Below are positions 35,309-44,230 of a DNA stretch of 64,000 nt, piece by piece. Position numbers and translations under genes: made by a program. The stretch's first letter is position 1, and each line of letters begins with the position of its first letter. Location: NCBI RefSeq assembly GCF_022012415.1, contig NZ_JAKLTR010000012.1, positions 124,001-188,000 on the forward strand. Direction: 5' to 3'. This DNA is from Terrimonas ginsenosidimutans. Its GTDB lineage: Bacteria; Bacteroidota; Bacteroidia; Chitinophagales; Chitinophagaceae. Under the pieces are notes generated by a model that worked only from the letters and a program-made list of their open reading frames with translations, did not search any database and was not told the origin of the DNA.

Positions 35309-36976
35309 TTAGGACAGTACTTCTCCCTCAGGGCTAAGTTGGATCAACTGGTCGCAATACTGGCTGAGCGTTTCATCCTGTGAAGCGATAAGTGTGGTAG
35401 ACGCTGCCTCTTTCCTGATATAGGCAATCATCTTCGCTTTATTTTCATTCGGAAGGTGTGCAAATGGCTCCTCCAGCAACAGCAATTTATGTTCGGCAAG
35501 CAATGCTCTTACGAGAAGGATATTCCTGCGGACATTTTCTGACAGTTTATTACCTACGGGCAGCAACTGCGTATCGTATCCCTTCCCAGAAGATTTCACA
35601 AAATTGATCAGACCTGTTCTCTCGCAAAGCTCATTTACCTGCTGCATAGTGATGGCATCATTGCCCATCGTGAGGTTTTCCCAAAGCGTTCCCTGGAAGA
35701 TATCCTGGCTACCGAGCAGTATGCCAGTGTTCCTGCGCAGGTTGGCCACATCGTAATTAGCTACAGGTGCGCTGTTCAGCAAAACATGTCCTGTATAATT
35801 TTTAAAAGCCCCTGTCAGCAGCCGCAGCACGGTGGACTTACCTGAACCGGATACGCCTTTGATCTGCACCATTTGTCCTGCCTTTATGCTGAAGTTGATA
35901 TCCTTCAGCACAGGTTTGTTATTGCCATAAGCAAACCCCACCTGCTTGAATTCAACAGAAACGCCCTCCTGTTCTACCGGCAGTTGCAGGCTGCCGCTTT
36001 GTTCTGTTTCCGCATTAGTGATCGCGCTTAACTTTTCCACTGAAACGATCGCATCATAAACAGTATCAAGATTGACGATCAGCTTTTCGATAGAAGCGAT
36101 GATCGCAATGATCACAATGTCTGCGGCGATAAACTGACCGACATTGATCTGCTGATCTACCAGCAGGTAGGCTCCGATGATCAGCATCGCGGCAGTGATG
36201 ATGATCTTAAAAGAGATCAGGCTCCAGAACTGCGTTAAAAGAATGCCGAAATAACTGGTTCTGGAAGAAAGGTAATCACTCACCAATGCGTCGGTCTTGT
36301 TCATATGAAGTGAAGTGCCTTTCGTATATTTAAAAGACTTAATTGTACGGGCGATCTCCTGCACCCAGGCGGCAACGGCGTATTTATAGTCGCTGGCTTT
36401 ATAGGCAGTCTGCAGCCCCTTCGTGGAGGTGAGCCGGATGATCGTGAGTACGATCCCAATCAGCACGATCCCAAAGGCAATGAACAAGGGGTGATAAAAA
36501 GAAAGCAGCACCACACCCAGTATGACTTGTATCACTGACGCAGGCAACTCGATCATGAGTTTATCAATGCCTTTTTGCAGGGAAACGCTGTCGAAATACC
36601 TGTTGACCACTTCCGGCAGATATTCATGATCGAGGTTTTCGATATTGAGTTTCGGAATGCGGTCACTGTATTCAAGCGAATACCTGACGAACAGTTTCTG
36701 CTTCACCTTCTCAATGATCTGCAGCTGCCTGACCTGCAAGAGTCCGTTGATGAACACGCCGAAGACAACCATGGCGATCAGCACCACGATGGAGGTTGAG
36801 ATGGTACCGGCCAGTACAAAGCTGATGATGGATTGAATGCCCAGCGGAAGGGATAGCTGAACGAGCCCTGCCAGCAGGGCGAATACGCAAGCTGCCGCAA
36901 AGTCTCTCTTTTCGAGCAGCAGTATCCGGTTGAGCCTCAACACGGATTTTACGAGTGAAACGGTTTTTTCTGCCAT
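35309..36976 (-). CDS. ABC exporter, fused membrane and ATPase domains with unusual NBD motifs
   Basis: A 555-residue type IV ABC exporter half-transporter without peptidase domain. Six transmembrane helices occupy about residues 25-300. The ATPase has a normal Walker A (GVSGSGKST, 374-382) and Q-loop (GSQDIFQ), but the C-loop reads LSENV in place of LSGGQ (478-482), Walker B is LLLLEE with E for the usual D, and the H-loop histidine is Q533 (IASQDE). These changes suggest weak or atypical ATP hydrolysis, or a subfamily with its own consensus. It is first in an operon with HlyD and TolC proteins and divergent from a TetR regulator, which points to regulated export. The substrate is unknown. 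Confidence 0.9.
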   Translation of the reverse strand: MAEKTVSLVKSVLRLNRILLLEKRDFAAACVFALLAGLVQLSLPLGIQSIISFVLAGTISTSIVVLIAMVVFGVFINGLLQVRQLQIIEKVKQKLFVRYSLEYSDRIPKLNIENLDHEYLPEVVNRYFDSVSLQKGIDKLMIELPASVIQVILGVVLLSFYHPLFIAFGIVLIGIVLTIIRLTSTKGLQTAYKASDYKYAVAAWVQEIARTIKSFKYTKGTSLHMNKTDALVSDYLSSRTSYFGILLTQFWSLISFKIIITAAMLIIGAYLLVDQQINVGQFIAADIVIIAIIASIEKLIVNLDTVYDAIVSVEKLSAITNAETEQSGSLQLPVEQEGVSVEFKQVGFAYGNNKPVLKDINFSIKAGQMVQIKGVSGSGKSTVLRLLTGAFKNYTGHVLLNSAPVANYDVANLRRNTGILLGSQDIFQGTLWENLTMGNDAITMQQVNELCERTGLINFVKSSGKGYDTQLLPVGNKLSENVRRNILLVRALLAEHKLLLLEEPFAHLPNENKAKMIAYIRKEAASTTLIASQDETLSQYCDQLIQLSPEGEVLS

Positions 36977-37008
36977 TGCGGTTAGTTATGCCTGAGCGAA
37001 TATTTTTG

Positions 37009-37016
37009 CAAATATA
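37009..37016 (-). promoter_or_regulatory. -7 box of the ABC-HlyD-TolC operon
   Basis: TATATTTG on the minus strand matches TAnnTTTG exactly and lies 33 bp before the ABC start codon. The palindrome at 37038-37050 falls at about the -33 position, so a repressor bound there would block polymerase. Confidence 0.45.
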
Positions 37017-37037
37017 ATAATCAAACTTTTACGAATA

Positions 37038-37050
37038 ATAGTATTACTAT
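37038..37050. promoter_or_regulatory. Candidate TetR operator
   Basis: ATAGTA-T-TACTAT is a perfect 13-bp palindrome in the middle of the divergent promoter region. It is framed by TTTTACGAAT and ATTGTAAAA, an outer imperfect inverted repeat with one bulge. TetR-type dimers bind palindromes of this size and often regulate the divergent operon and themselves. Confidence 0.45.
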
Positions 37051-37116
37051 CACAAAAGATTGTAAAAATATACCAGTCAATAGTTTAACTTCGGAAAGAA
37101 TTCTCATTTTTGCGTT

Positions 37117-37797
37117 ATGGAATTTCAGTTGCAGATTAAAATGAATCCCAAGCTCTATTTGCGCGACCCGGAGCAATCCCCGCTTGGAAGGAATATCATC
37201 CAGCATAGCATCCGGATGATCCATAAGATCGGGTTTGAGGATTTTACCTTCAAGAAACTGGCAACAGAGATCGGCACAACAGAAGCGAGCATCTACCGGT
37301 ATTTTGAGAACAAGCACAAGCTGCTCACCTATCTTATCGCCTGGCTATGGACCTGGCTGGAATACCAGTTGATTTATCATACCAATAATGTAACATCGCC
37401 AAAGGAAAAGATCAACGTGGTCATCAAACTGCTCACCTTCCAACTATCTGATCAGTTCACCTTCACTCATATCGATAAGAACCTGCTCTACCAGATCGCA
37501 ATCACAGAGGGCAGCAAGTCCTATCTCACCAAACATGTGACGCAGGATAATAAAGATCGCTTCTTCAAGCCATACAAAGACCTTTGCGGCAGGATCGCTG
37601 AGATCTTTAAGGAATACAACAACTCCTATAAATACCCCAGATCGCTGTCAAGCACTTTGCTTGAAATGGCGCATTACCAGTTCTTCTTCAAAAAGAACTT
37701 GCCATCGCTGACAGATTTTGGCAACGATAAAGATGATACGGGTGTGGTGCAGTTTTTACAACACATGGTTTTTACATCCCTGAAGAAGGAACGTTAG
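37117..37797 (+). CDS. TetR/AcrR-family transcriptional regulator
   Basis: A 226-residue repressor-type protein. The N-terminal helix-turn-helix reads GFEDFTFKKLATEIGTTEAS followed by IYRYFENKHKLLTYL, the usual TetR recognition helix. The C-terminal ligand domain is rich in aromatic residues and begins with WLWTWLEYQLIYH. It is divergent from the ABC export operon and probably controls it through the palindrome between them. An ATG eight codons later (37141) is an alternative start. Confidence 0.92.
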   Translation: MEFQLQIKMNPKLYLRDPEQSPLGRNIIQHSIRMIHKIGFEDFTFKKLATEIGTTEASIYRYFENKHKLLTYLIAWLWTWLEYQLIYHTNNVTSPKEKINVVIKLLTFQLSDQFTFTHIDKNLLYQIAITEGSKSYLTKHVTQDNKDRFFKPYKDLCGRIAEIFKEYNNSYKYPRSLSSTLLEMAHYQFFFKKNLPSLTDFGNDKDDTGVVQFLQHMVFTSLKKER

Positions 37798-37811
37798 GTT
37801 CCGATAGTAGT

Positions 37812-37836
37812 CAGATCCTGTAAAAATCAGGATCTG
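37812..37836. terminator. Hairpin between the convergent TetR and T9SS type A genes
   Basis: CAGATCCTG (37812-37820) and CAGGATCTG (37828-37836) form a perfect 9-bp stem with a 7-nt AT loop. T-tracts are weak on both strands, so function as an intrinsic terminator is uncertain. Confidence 0.4.
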
Positions 37837-37916
37837 CTGAGTTTCATCTGACAACACGAAATCCATAAGGATTGCACCGGGTGTAAAATGCTATTAAGTT
37901 AATCCTTGTTACAGGT

Positions 37917-40900
37917 TTACCGGATGATAAAAACCTTCGTTGCCTGTCCAGCCCTGATGAAATAAATTCCTTTAGCAAGATTCGCAAGCGAAATCACATG
38001 GCTTCCTTTGTTCAGTTGCTTTTCCATTATCACGCTCCCCGCAGCATTCAAGAATTGAACACTGCCTGTCGACGCAAGGGTAAGAGCAACCGACCCATTG
38101 ACGACAGGATTCGGGTAAATCTTCAATTCACTAATGATGGAAGCAATATGGATGCTGATCGTTTTGCTGAAAGAACCTGATCCATCCGCGTCTACCTGGT
38201 ATAAGCGGTAATAGTTCATTCCTGCTGCGGGTTGTTTATGTAAATAACTATAACGGCTCTCCAGTTGGGCGTTACCGGTGGCGGCAATCGTTCCGAGGTC
38301 CTTCCAGTTTTGTGCATCGGTACCATGCTGGACCCGGTAATGTACAGCACGCTCTTCCATAGCAGTTCTCCAATCCAGCACTACTGCTCCCTGTTCAAGT
38401 TTAGCGGTGAAATCCATCCAGGTTACCGGCAACACCACCGCAGCATCTCCCACCACAAATGGCGAAAAGCTTCCTGTATATCCCTGGTATGTCAGCGTAT
38501 TGGATGTAAAGGACGTACTACCAGTTTGCTTTTGCCAGCCTGATGCATAATGATACAAGGCAGCACTCGAAAACGAAGAATTTATTTCATCGCTATTCCA
38601 GTTGAACAACAGATCTATCCCACTACCACCATTGGCATTTGCCTTGCCTATATCCCAGGTGCGTTTGACATATTTACCGGATACAGGTGTGCCACTATAC
38701 CCATTCATATAAACATCATCCAGCACACGCACGCGGAATTCATCAGTGGAGCCTGTGCGGTTAGTGATCGTCACCGGGTTAAAGCTGCTGTTGCCTGTTG
38801 CAAAACTGAACGTTGCATTGTTGACAAGTGTCTTCCTGAGTTGTCCCGCCCCATTTGTCCGGATATAGTTTGTAGCATTCACATCATAAAGAACGCCGTT
38901 GACAGTAAGATCAAAGTTTCCCAGAATGATTTTACGGTTACTTCCGTTAAAATGAAGATCACCAATGATTCTTGAAGCATCGAGGACAAGATCGGCGGTG
39001 GCAGAAGGATCAATGATAATGTTTGCGCCGGTAGCCGGAACGGCCGCGTCCCTCCAGTTTGTACCAGTATTGTAATCCGTGGTAGATCCCGTCCACACTG
39101 CACCGTTCTCCCTGAGCAGAATGTTGATGCCGCTTGTCAGTACAGGATTAAAAACCGACGTATTGATATCGGTATTGTAACGTACTTTGCCGATCTGTGT
39201 GCTGACCAACTGATACAGTCCACTGCTGCCGGCAAGTGTTCCCGAATGTAGCCGTATGCTTCCGCCTGTTCCTGCGGATAAGGCAGGTGTACCCGTTACA
39301 GTGATGTCTCCCCCGGCAATTGTACCGGCAGTGCTTCCGGATCCGGCAGCGATCACCATAGCTGTTGCGCTTGTGCTCTGCGAAGCAATGTTCCCGCTGA
39401 TCGTGATGCCATGCGCGGGTGTGCGGATACTGATCGTTCCTGTGGCTGCGATATTCTTCAACTCAAGTGCGGCATTGTTAATGAAACTGATCGCCGTGGC
39501 GTTGCCCGATAATTTCGACACATTGTTACTTGTATTCGTAAGGGCGAAACTGCCCCTCTCAAGATCCAATTGTTGCGCGGCTGCAGTGATTGCACCTGTT
39601 TGCGTCACTGCGCCCGATGTTTGCAGGCTGATATCATCATTAAAAGAGACTGTGGCCACAGAGATATTCCCGGTCTGCGTGCTATTCCCAATCACGATGC
39701 GGCTAAAGCCATCCACAAAGTTGGTGGAGAAATAGGTCGCGGGTAGTGCAAGCGTACCGGTAGCTCCGCCAATGCCGATCACTGTTGATGCTGTAAGAGG
39801 CTCGAGGGAAAGTTCCCCGGTCGACTGAAAACGTGCGGCTGCAGGTAGCGCGGCCAGTCGGTTGGTCCTGATACCGATGTTGCCACTGCAGGTATTAACG
39901 CCGTCATATCCTACATTGATGCCCCCACTGATCGCAATGCCATTCAATGAAGCATTGGCACTGCGTCCGATAAATGTAATATTGCCGGTTTGGCTATAGA
40001 CCCGGCGGCTGCCCGACCCTCCACCGGAAAATACCAATCCTCCATAGGATGTGTTTGACACATTCTTATTATTCCCATCGATCGTTACCGCTCCGCTGAC
40101 AGAGCTGATCTCATTAATACCAAGTGTGCCTACCAGCCATTCGAAAATACCCACTCCCCCACTGTGATTGAAATTATAGCTCGTGATAGATTCCCCCACC
40201 AGTGATATCCCACCAGAAGTTGACCGAATAGTGTTCGGCTCGGTTGATCTGTCGGAGGCCAGCAGGATACCCCAGAACCAACCACTGGCATTTCTTACAG
40301 AAGCTGATATCCCTGTCAGTGAAATGCTGCCTGCGTCTGAAATTATACTGGATCCTCTTTGTACCAGCACACCTATATGCCCATAGGCAACACTTTCCCC
40401 GGAAGATTCACCGGCGAGATAGATATTTCCACCGCCAGAGCTGATAGAAGAATTATCGATGGTGATTGCATTCTGGTAATCCTGCGACTGGTTATTCAAT
40501 TGTTGTATCTGCGAAACGGATAAGACTGTTTTGGCGCGGGCATATCCGTTTCCAACGGTCAGCCCGTTCCAGATGGTAGAGCCTGACCCGCCGGCCATCC
40601 ATAGATGACCGCCGTTCGTGGTGATGCGGCTGCCGGGTTTACAATGGATCATTCCTCCGCCCGTGCCATCAGCATCTGACCAGCATACCAAGTTCAGAGA
40701 ACTTCCGGTGGCGGTGATTGCACGGCTGCCCGTTAGTGTGATATCCCCATTGGTTTTTAAAGTCAGCGTGCGTATGGTATTCAATGCCGGCAGGATATCC
40801 TGATCAATAATGATCTCTCCTGATGCAACAATGATAAGGCTTCCTGTGCTCTCCAAATGGTTAGTGATAACAGATGCCTGAATGCTTGCTGCTCCGCCTG

Positions 40901-41063
40901 AAACAGTTAATATATTCCCTGATAGCGACCAGTTAGTGCCGGAAACCCCTGTTTGCCCTGAGGAAATAACAGATAATGTATTCTGTGCTGATACTCCCGA
41001 GACGCAGATACCCGTCACAAGCAGTAAGAGCATTCGAAGATGGTTTTGTAAAAATGGTTTCAT
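37917..41063 (-). CDS. T9SS type A sorted surface protein with beta-helical repeats
   Basis: A 1048-residue secreted protein. A signal peptide ends in VSAQ. Most of the chain (about 30-660) consists of short repeats rich in Gly, Ser, Thr and Ile/Val, with words such as GNITLTG, GSISLTG, SGGGNIYLAG and GNITFIG, as in filamentous-haemagglutinin-type right-handed beta-helices. A second region (about 680-870) has AVWTGSTTDYNTGTNW, a domain often seen in Bacteroidota adhesins. A fibronectin-like stretch (VVLDWRTAMEERAVHYRVQH) precedes the type A sorting domain of about 75 residues (LKIYPNPVVNG, GIYFIRAGQATKVFIIR). It is likely a large adhesin or polysaccharide-binding surface protein; the ligand is unknown. 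Confidence 0.88.
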   Translation of the reverse strand: MKPFLQNHLRMLLLLVTGICVSGVSAQNTLSVISSGQTGVSGTNWSLSGNILTVSGGAASIQASVITNHLESTGSLIIVASGEIIIDQDILPALNTIRTLTLKTNGDITLTGSRAITATGSSLNLVCWSDADGTGGGMIHCKPGSRITTNGGHLWMAGGSGSTIWNGLTVGNGYARAKTVLSVSQIQQLNNQSQDYQNAITIDNSSISSGGGNIYLAGESSGESVAYGHIGVLVQRGSSIISDAGSISLTGISASVRNASGWFWGILLASDRSTEPNTIRSTSGGISLVGESITSYNFNHSGGVGIFEWLVGTLGINEISSVSGAVTIDGNNKNVSNTSYGGLVFSGGGSGSRRVYSQTGNITFIGRSANASLNGIAISGGINVGYDGVNTCSGNIGIRTNRLAALPAAARFQSTGELSLEPLTASTVIGIGGATGTLALPATYFSTNFVDGFSRIVIGNSTQTGNISVATVSFNDDISLQTSGAVTQTGAITAAAQQLDLERGSFALTNTSNNVSKLSGNATAISFINNAALELKNIAATGTISIRTPAHGITISGNIASQSTSATAMVIAAGSGSTAGTIAGGDITVTGTPALSAGTGGSIRLHSGTLAGSSGLYQLVSTQIGKVRYNTDINTSVFNPVLTSGINILLRENGAVWTGSTTDYNTGTNWRDAAVPATGANIIIDPSATADLVLDASRIIGDLHFNGSNRKIILGNFDLTVNGVLYDVNATNYIRTNGAGQLRKTLVNNATFSFATGNSSFNPVTITNRTGSTDEFRVRVLDDVYMNGYSGTPVSGKYVKRTWDIGKANANGGSGIDLLFNWNSDEINSSFSSAALYHYASGWQKQTGSTSFTSNTLTYQGYTGSFSPFVVGDAAVVLPVTWMDFTAKLEQGAVVLDWRTAMEERAVHYRVQHGTDAQNWKDLGTIAATGNAQLESRYSYLHKQPAAGMNYYRLYQVDADGSGSFSKTISIHIASIISELKIYPNPVVNGSVALTLASTGSVQFLNAAGSVIMEKQLNKGSHVISLANLAKGIYFIRAGQATKVFIIR

Positions 41064-41481
41064 TGGATTGTTTTTTAGAATAAGGGATTTTTATGCGACC
41101 GGCGCTAAGTATTCAGGAAATAGTCAAGCCGTCAATGGCTATAAAATCGGATGAGTATGATATTTACTACAGTATAACAGAAGCGCTGGTGTTTTGTCTG
41201 GCCGGAAGCTGCCGGAAACTGATGAGGTTGAACAACTGATCTCATGGTAGTGGATTTATGTAAGCGATTTTTACAATCTCACATCACGAAACTAATATCC
41301 CATTCATGTCTGCGCAAGCCGCGCATCCGGAAAAACCGTTTTATTGACAATTACCAATATTTTTTTTACAAGGCACACACCGCCGCCTAAGAAGCCTTGC
41401 CAAGCTTCCCGTTGATCATACAGAAGGTATGCTTGGATAGAACAGACCTGGTGTTGATCAGGAATAATCATGCTGTCGGCG

Positions 41482-41566
41482 AAATCTGCGTTTCCTGCTG
41501 CCAGGAAGATCAGCGCTTAAAGATAAATTATTGAGAAAGAGATATAAATCTGCGGAATCAGCGGGG
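41482..41566. repeat. Two AAATCTGCG words of the dispersed family
   Basis: AAATCTGCG at 41482-41490 and AAATCTGCGGAATCAGCGGG at 41546-41565 lie in the same orientation. The second matches, in reverse complement, the CCCGC-GATT-CGCAGATTT consensus from near 20.3 kb with two differences. Confidence 0.5.
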
Positions 41567-41620
41567 ATATACGCCAGCCAATAAAAAATGTGCGCTACCA
41601 ACAGGCCAAAGAAGGGTCAA

Positions 41621-41653
41621 TAAAAAAAGCTCCGGGTAGAAACCGGGAGCTTT
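41621..41653 (-). terminator. Strong hairpin with A-tract in front, possible terminator of an unseen minus-strand RNA
   Basis: AAAGCTCCGGGT (41626-41637) and ACCGGGAGCTTT (41642-41653) pair with a single G-G mismatch. The minus-strand product ends in seven T, a good intrinsic terminator, yet no minus-strand gene exists to its right before the Crp/Fnr gene. Either a small RNA is transcribed leftward, or the element acts on the plus strand as a leader hairpin for what follows. Confidence 0.45.
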
Positions 41654-41899
41654 CCTGATTAATATTTTTATTAACCATTAACCTTATCCTATGAAAATTC
41701 AGGTCAAAGATAGATGCTTGTTAAATACATGAATAGGAAAATTGTGAATTTAACAATGCATATCAGGCACCAGCGGTCTACAGGTCAAGAGAAGATGTCC
41801 GGCAACACTGTCAGCCATTTCAGCGGGCGGATTATTGAAATGGACTTCACTAATTGCTGACACACAATTACTAATTCAAGCCGGCAATAATAAAAACAA

Positions 41900-41907
41900 T
41901 ACATTTG
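41900..41907 (+). promoter_or_regulatory. -7 box of the Crp/Fnr gene
   Basis: TACATTTG matches TAnnTTTG exactly, 20 bp before the proposed TTG start, which implies a leader of about 13 nt. Confidence 0.45.
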
Positions 41908-41926
41908 CTGCAAACAACCTTCCACC

Positions 41927-42571
41927 TTGTTTGATCATAACGTACAGCCATCATTGATTACAATCAACAACGATCCGGGTTTTATAAAGAATGTGAATGA
42001 ACTCATCGCAGCACTCTCCTGGTTTCATCCAGTTTCTGATGAAATTGCTGAATTCTTCCGGCATCATCTATTTCCCATAAAACTCCCAAAAAAGAAACTG
42101 CTGCTCAAGGCTGGTATGGTTTGCGGACATTTGTATTTTATCAAGAAGGGTGCGATCCGCGGATTTTTAAAACACGGAGCAAAAGAGATCACCACCTGGA
42201 TAACCGTCGATGGAGAAATTGTCACTTCTATCGGCGGGCTGAATGGTCAACAGGCCTCCAAAGAATACATTCAATCTGTTGAAGCAAGCGAATTACTCGC
42301 TATGAAATTTGAGGACCTTGAAAAATTATATGACACTTTTCCAGCCTTCAATATCATTGGCAGAAAGTTGCTGCAGAAATATTATCACGATGCCGAAAAC
42401 CGGGCATTACTGGTCCGCATACCTAAAGCGGAACACCGCTATCTTCATTTTATCGATACGCAGTCGCACCTGGCCAACCGTATACCCCTCACATATATTG
42501 CGTCATACCTGGGGCTCAGATTAGAAACCCTGAGTAAAGTCCGCAGCAAGATTGCCAGACATGCACGCTAA
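41927..42571 (+). CDS. Crp/Fnr-family transcriptional regulator
   Basis: A regulator of up to 214 residues with an N-terminal cyclic-nucleotide-binding-like barrel (about 25-140, KKKLLLKAGMVCGHLYFIKK) and a C-terminal helix-turn-helix (about 165-210, IPLTYIASYLGLRLETLSKV). No cysteine cluster for an FNR iron-sulfur site is seen, and the cAMP-binding arginine/serine pair is not obvious, so the effector is unknown. This Bacteroidota subgroup commonly senses unknown stress signals. The proposed start is TTG just after a good -7 box; a later start would shorten the barrel. It opens a block of regulatory genes. Confidence 0.88.
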   Translation: MFDHNVQPSLITINNDPGFIKNVNELIAALSWFHPVSDEIAEFFRHHLFPIKLPKKKLLLKAGMVCGHLYFIKKGAIRGFLKHGAKEITTWITVDGEIVTSIGGLNGQQASKEYIQSVEASELLAMKFEDLEKLYDTFPAFNIIGRKLLQKYYHDAENRALLVRIPKAEHRYLHFIDTQSHLANRIPLTYIASYLGLRLETLSKVRSKIARHAR

Positions 42572-42860
42572 AGTATCCCGGTTGTAGATTCCCGCAGATG
42601 AATACAACCTTGACGGTTGTCAGAAAATTGCCGGAGGAAGGCGATGCAATGTGTTTGGCCCGAAATCAGCCCAGGCCTTATGCGGGCGGCCTGCATACAC
42701 AATGGGGATAATATTCCTCCGGGTGCGGAAAGTTCCAGAATTCGTTTAACGTTTAGCGAAGAAGTTGCAGACAACATTTAACACAGGATCAGATCATCAA
42801 TGATTTTGAGCTGGCATGTTGATTGGTTTGTGATGGCAGTCCCACAAAATCTTGTTTTAA

Positions 42861-43238
42861 ATGACACGCATTCTACTTGTTGACGACGACGTTGATTTGC
42901 TTATCTCTCTTAAAACATTTCTTAAGAAGCAGGGATATGAGATCACCACAACGACCACCTGTTCAAGTGGATTGAACATTCTGAGATCAGTTGAGCCCAA
43001 TCTGGTAATATTGGATATAAATGTAGGCGAGGAAGACGGAAGATCGATGTGCCGGCAGATCAAAAGAGAAGCTGAGCTGCAACATATACCGGTCATCCTC
43101 ATCTCAGCTAACCATCAGGAGCTCGGGTTTTACAAAAATTACGGAGCCAATGCATCCTTACCCAAGCCATTCCGCCTCAACGATCTGTCTGAACTGATAC
43201 AGAAGACCTTATCTGGTGATAACACAATTCAGCAATAA
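42861..43238 (+). CDS. Stand-alone response regulator receiver
   Basis: A single REC domain of 125 residues: acidic pocket DDD at 8-10, phosphoacceptor aspartate in LVILDIN (about residue 53), the conserved serine in LISAN and lysine in LPKPF. There is no output domain, so it probably works by protein contact, for example in a phosphorelay or as an anti-kinase. No kinase is directly adjacent; the nearest is 1 kb downstream. Confidence 0.92.
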   Translation: MTRILLVDDDVDLLISLKTFLKKQGYEITTTTTCSSGLNILRSVEPNLVILDINVGEEDGRSMCRQIKREAELQHIPVILISANHQELGFYKNYGANASLPKPFRLNDLSELIQKTLSGDNTIQQ

Positions 43239-43540
43239 TATCGCTCATCACCGCCTCCGGAGCTGCACGAACCAATGTTCCGGTCCGGTGTTATAGTCAT
43301 GCAGACGTTTAAATGGCCACCTTTGCTGAAGGAATTAAATTTTCTTCATCTGAATGAAAGAATCTTAATGCATCATTTTAGCTCATTTTCCACCCGGATG
43401 ATAGTTTTGGGCCGCGTTAAAGAATTGGGTATATGAATTGCCACCTAAAGAAGATATTAGAATCTGCATCCGTTCTCTGTTCTGTTAGCTAATCATTTTG
43501 CCAGTAACTTTTAATCCGCCCTGTGTCACCAGTTTAACCG
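43239..43540. other. Intergenic region before the OmpR-type regulator
   Basis: No gene is supported. A TTTTG word followed after 20 bp by TATATGAA near 43406-43437 is a weak candidate promoter for the two-component operon; the match to TAnnTTTG is poor. Confidence 0.4.
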
Positions 43541-44227
43541 ATGAAAATTTTATTAATAGAGGACGAACCTAAAATTGGACTTTTTCTATGCGAGGGGTTA
43601 ACAGATCTTGGACATACCTGTGATCATATTACCGATGGAGCAGCAGCGCTGAAAGCCGCCTTCTCCGGAGGTTACGATCTGATCATACTGGATTTGTTAC
43701 TGCCGACCTACAATGGTTTCGAAATCCTGGAGACACTTAAGGGCATTCCATCACAAGCACCTCCAATACTTGTACTAAGTGCGTTGAGTGATACAAAACA
43801 TGTAATACGAGCGTTGGACCTTGGCGCGATAGACTACATAAAAAAGCCATTTGATTTTGAAGAACTGCTGGCGCGTATCAGGAAAATAAAGCGCATGCAG
43901 TCCCAAAATCCGATCTATCATCTGCAGATCGATGACCTGCAGCTCGATCTTCTCACCCGTGAAGTAACCAGAAGCGGCCATAATATACAATTAAGCTCCA
44001 GGGAATTCATGCTACTGGAATTTTTGATGAATCGCCCTAACCAGGTAGTAACCAAGGCTGAGATCCTTAAAGGCGTATGGAAGATCAACTTTGATCCCGG
44101 AAGCAATATCGTAGAAGTACATATGTACCAGTTGAGAAAGAAACTGGAATTAGACAATTCTAATTCCCTTATTCAGACAGTTGTTGGTAGAGGTTACATG
44201 ATCATGGGAGACATCATTAAGAGCTAA
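43541..44227 (+). CDS. OmpR/PhoB-family response regulator
   Basis: A 228-residue regulator with receiver domain (acidic pocket ED at 7-8, D51 in LIILDLLLP, K in YIKKPF) and a C-terminal winged helix (about 130-225, LSSREFMLLEFLMNRPNQVV and VHMYQLRKKL ending in VVGRGYMI). It ends 3 bp before the sensor kinase gene and so forms a two-gene operon with it. The signal and targets are unknown; some relatives in Bacteroidota control metal-efflux genes. Confidence 0.95.
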   Translation: MKILLIEDEPKIGLFLCEGLTDLGHTCDHITDGAAALKAAFSGGYDLIILDLLLPTYNGFEILETLKGIPSQAPPILVLSALSDTKHVIRALDLGAIDYIKKPFDFEELLARIRKIKRMQSQNPIYHLQIDDLQLDLLTREVTRSGHNIQLSSREFMLLEFLMNRPNQVVTKAEILKGVWKINFDPGSNIVEVHMYQLRKKLELDNSNSLIQTVVGRGYMIMGDIIKS

Positions 44228-44230
44228 CTT

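Larger units (their letters stand above)
41064..41926. other. Long intergenic region with a terminator-like hairpin and repeat words
   Basis: No gene is supported. From left to right it contains the probable promoter of the T9SS type A gene, a repeat GCCGGAA(G/A)CTG near 41201-41221, two AAATCTGCG words (41482 and 41546), a strong hairpin at 41626-41653 and a 13-codon open frame at 41691-41732 with an A-rich start context. The Crp/Fnr promoter lies at its right end. Confidence 0.6.

Noticed and set aside
41226-41236. Isolated GTTGAACA half-site (also at 55826 and 22675)
   Set aside because: Single 8-bp half-sites are expected by chance a few times in 64 kb, and none has a partner at the right distance.
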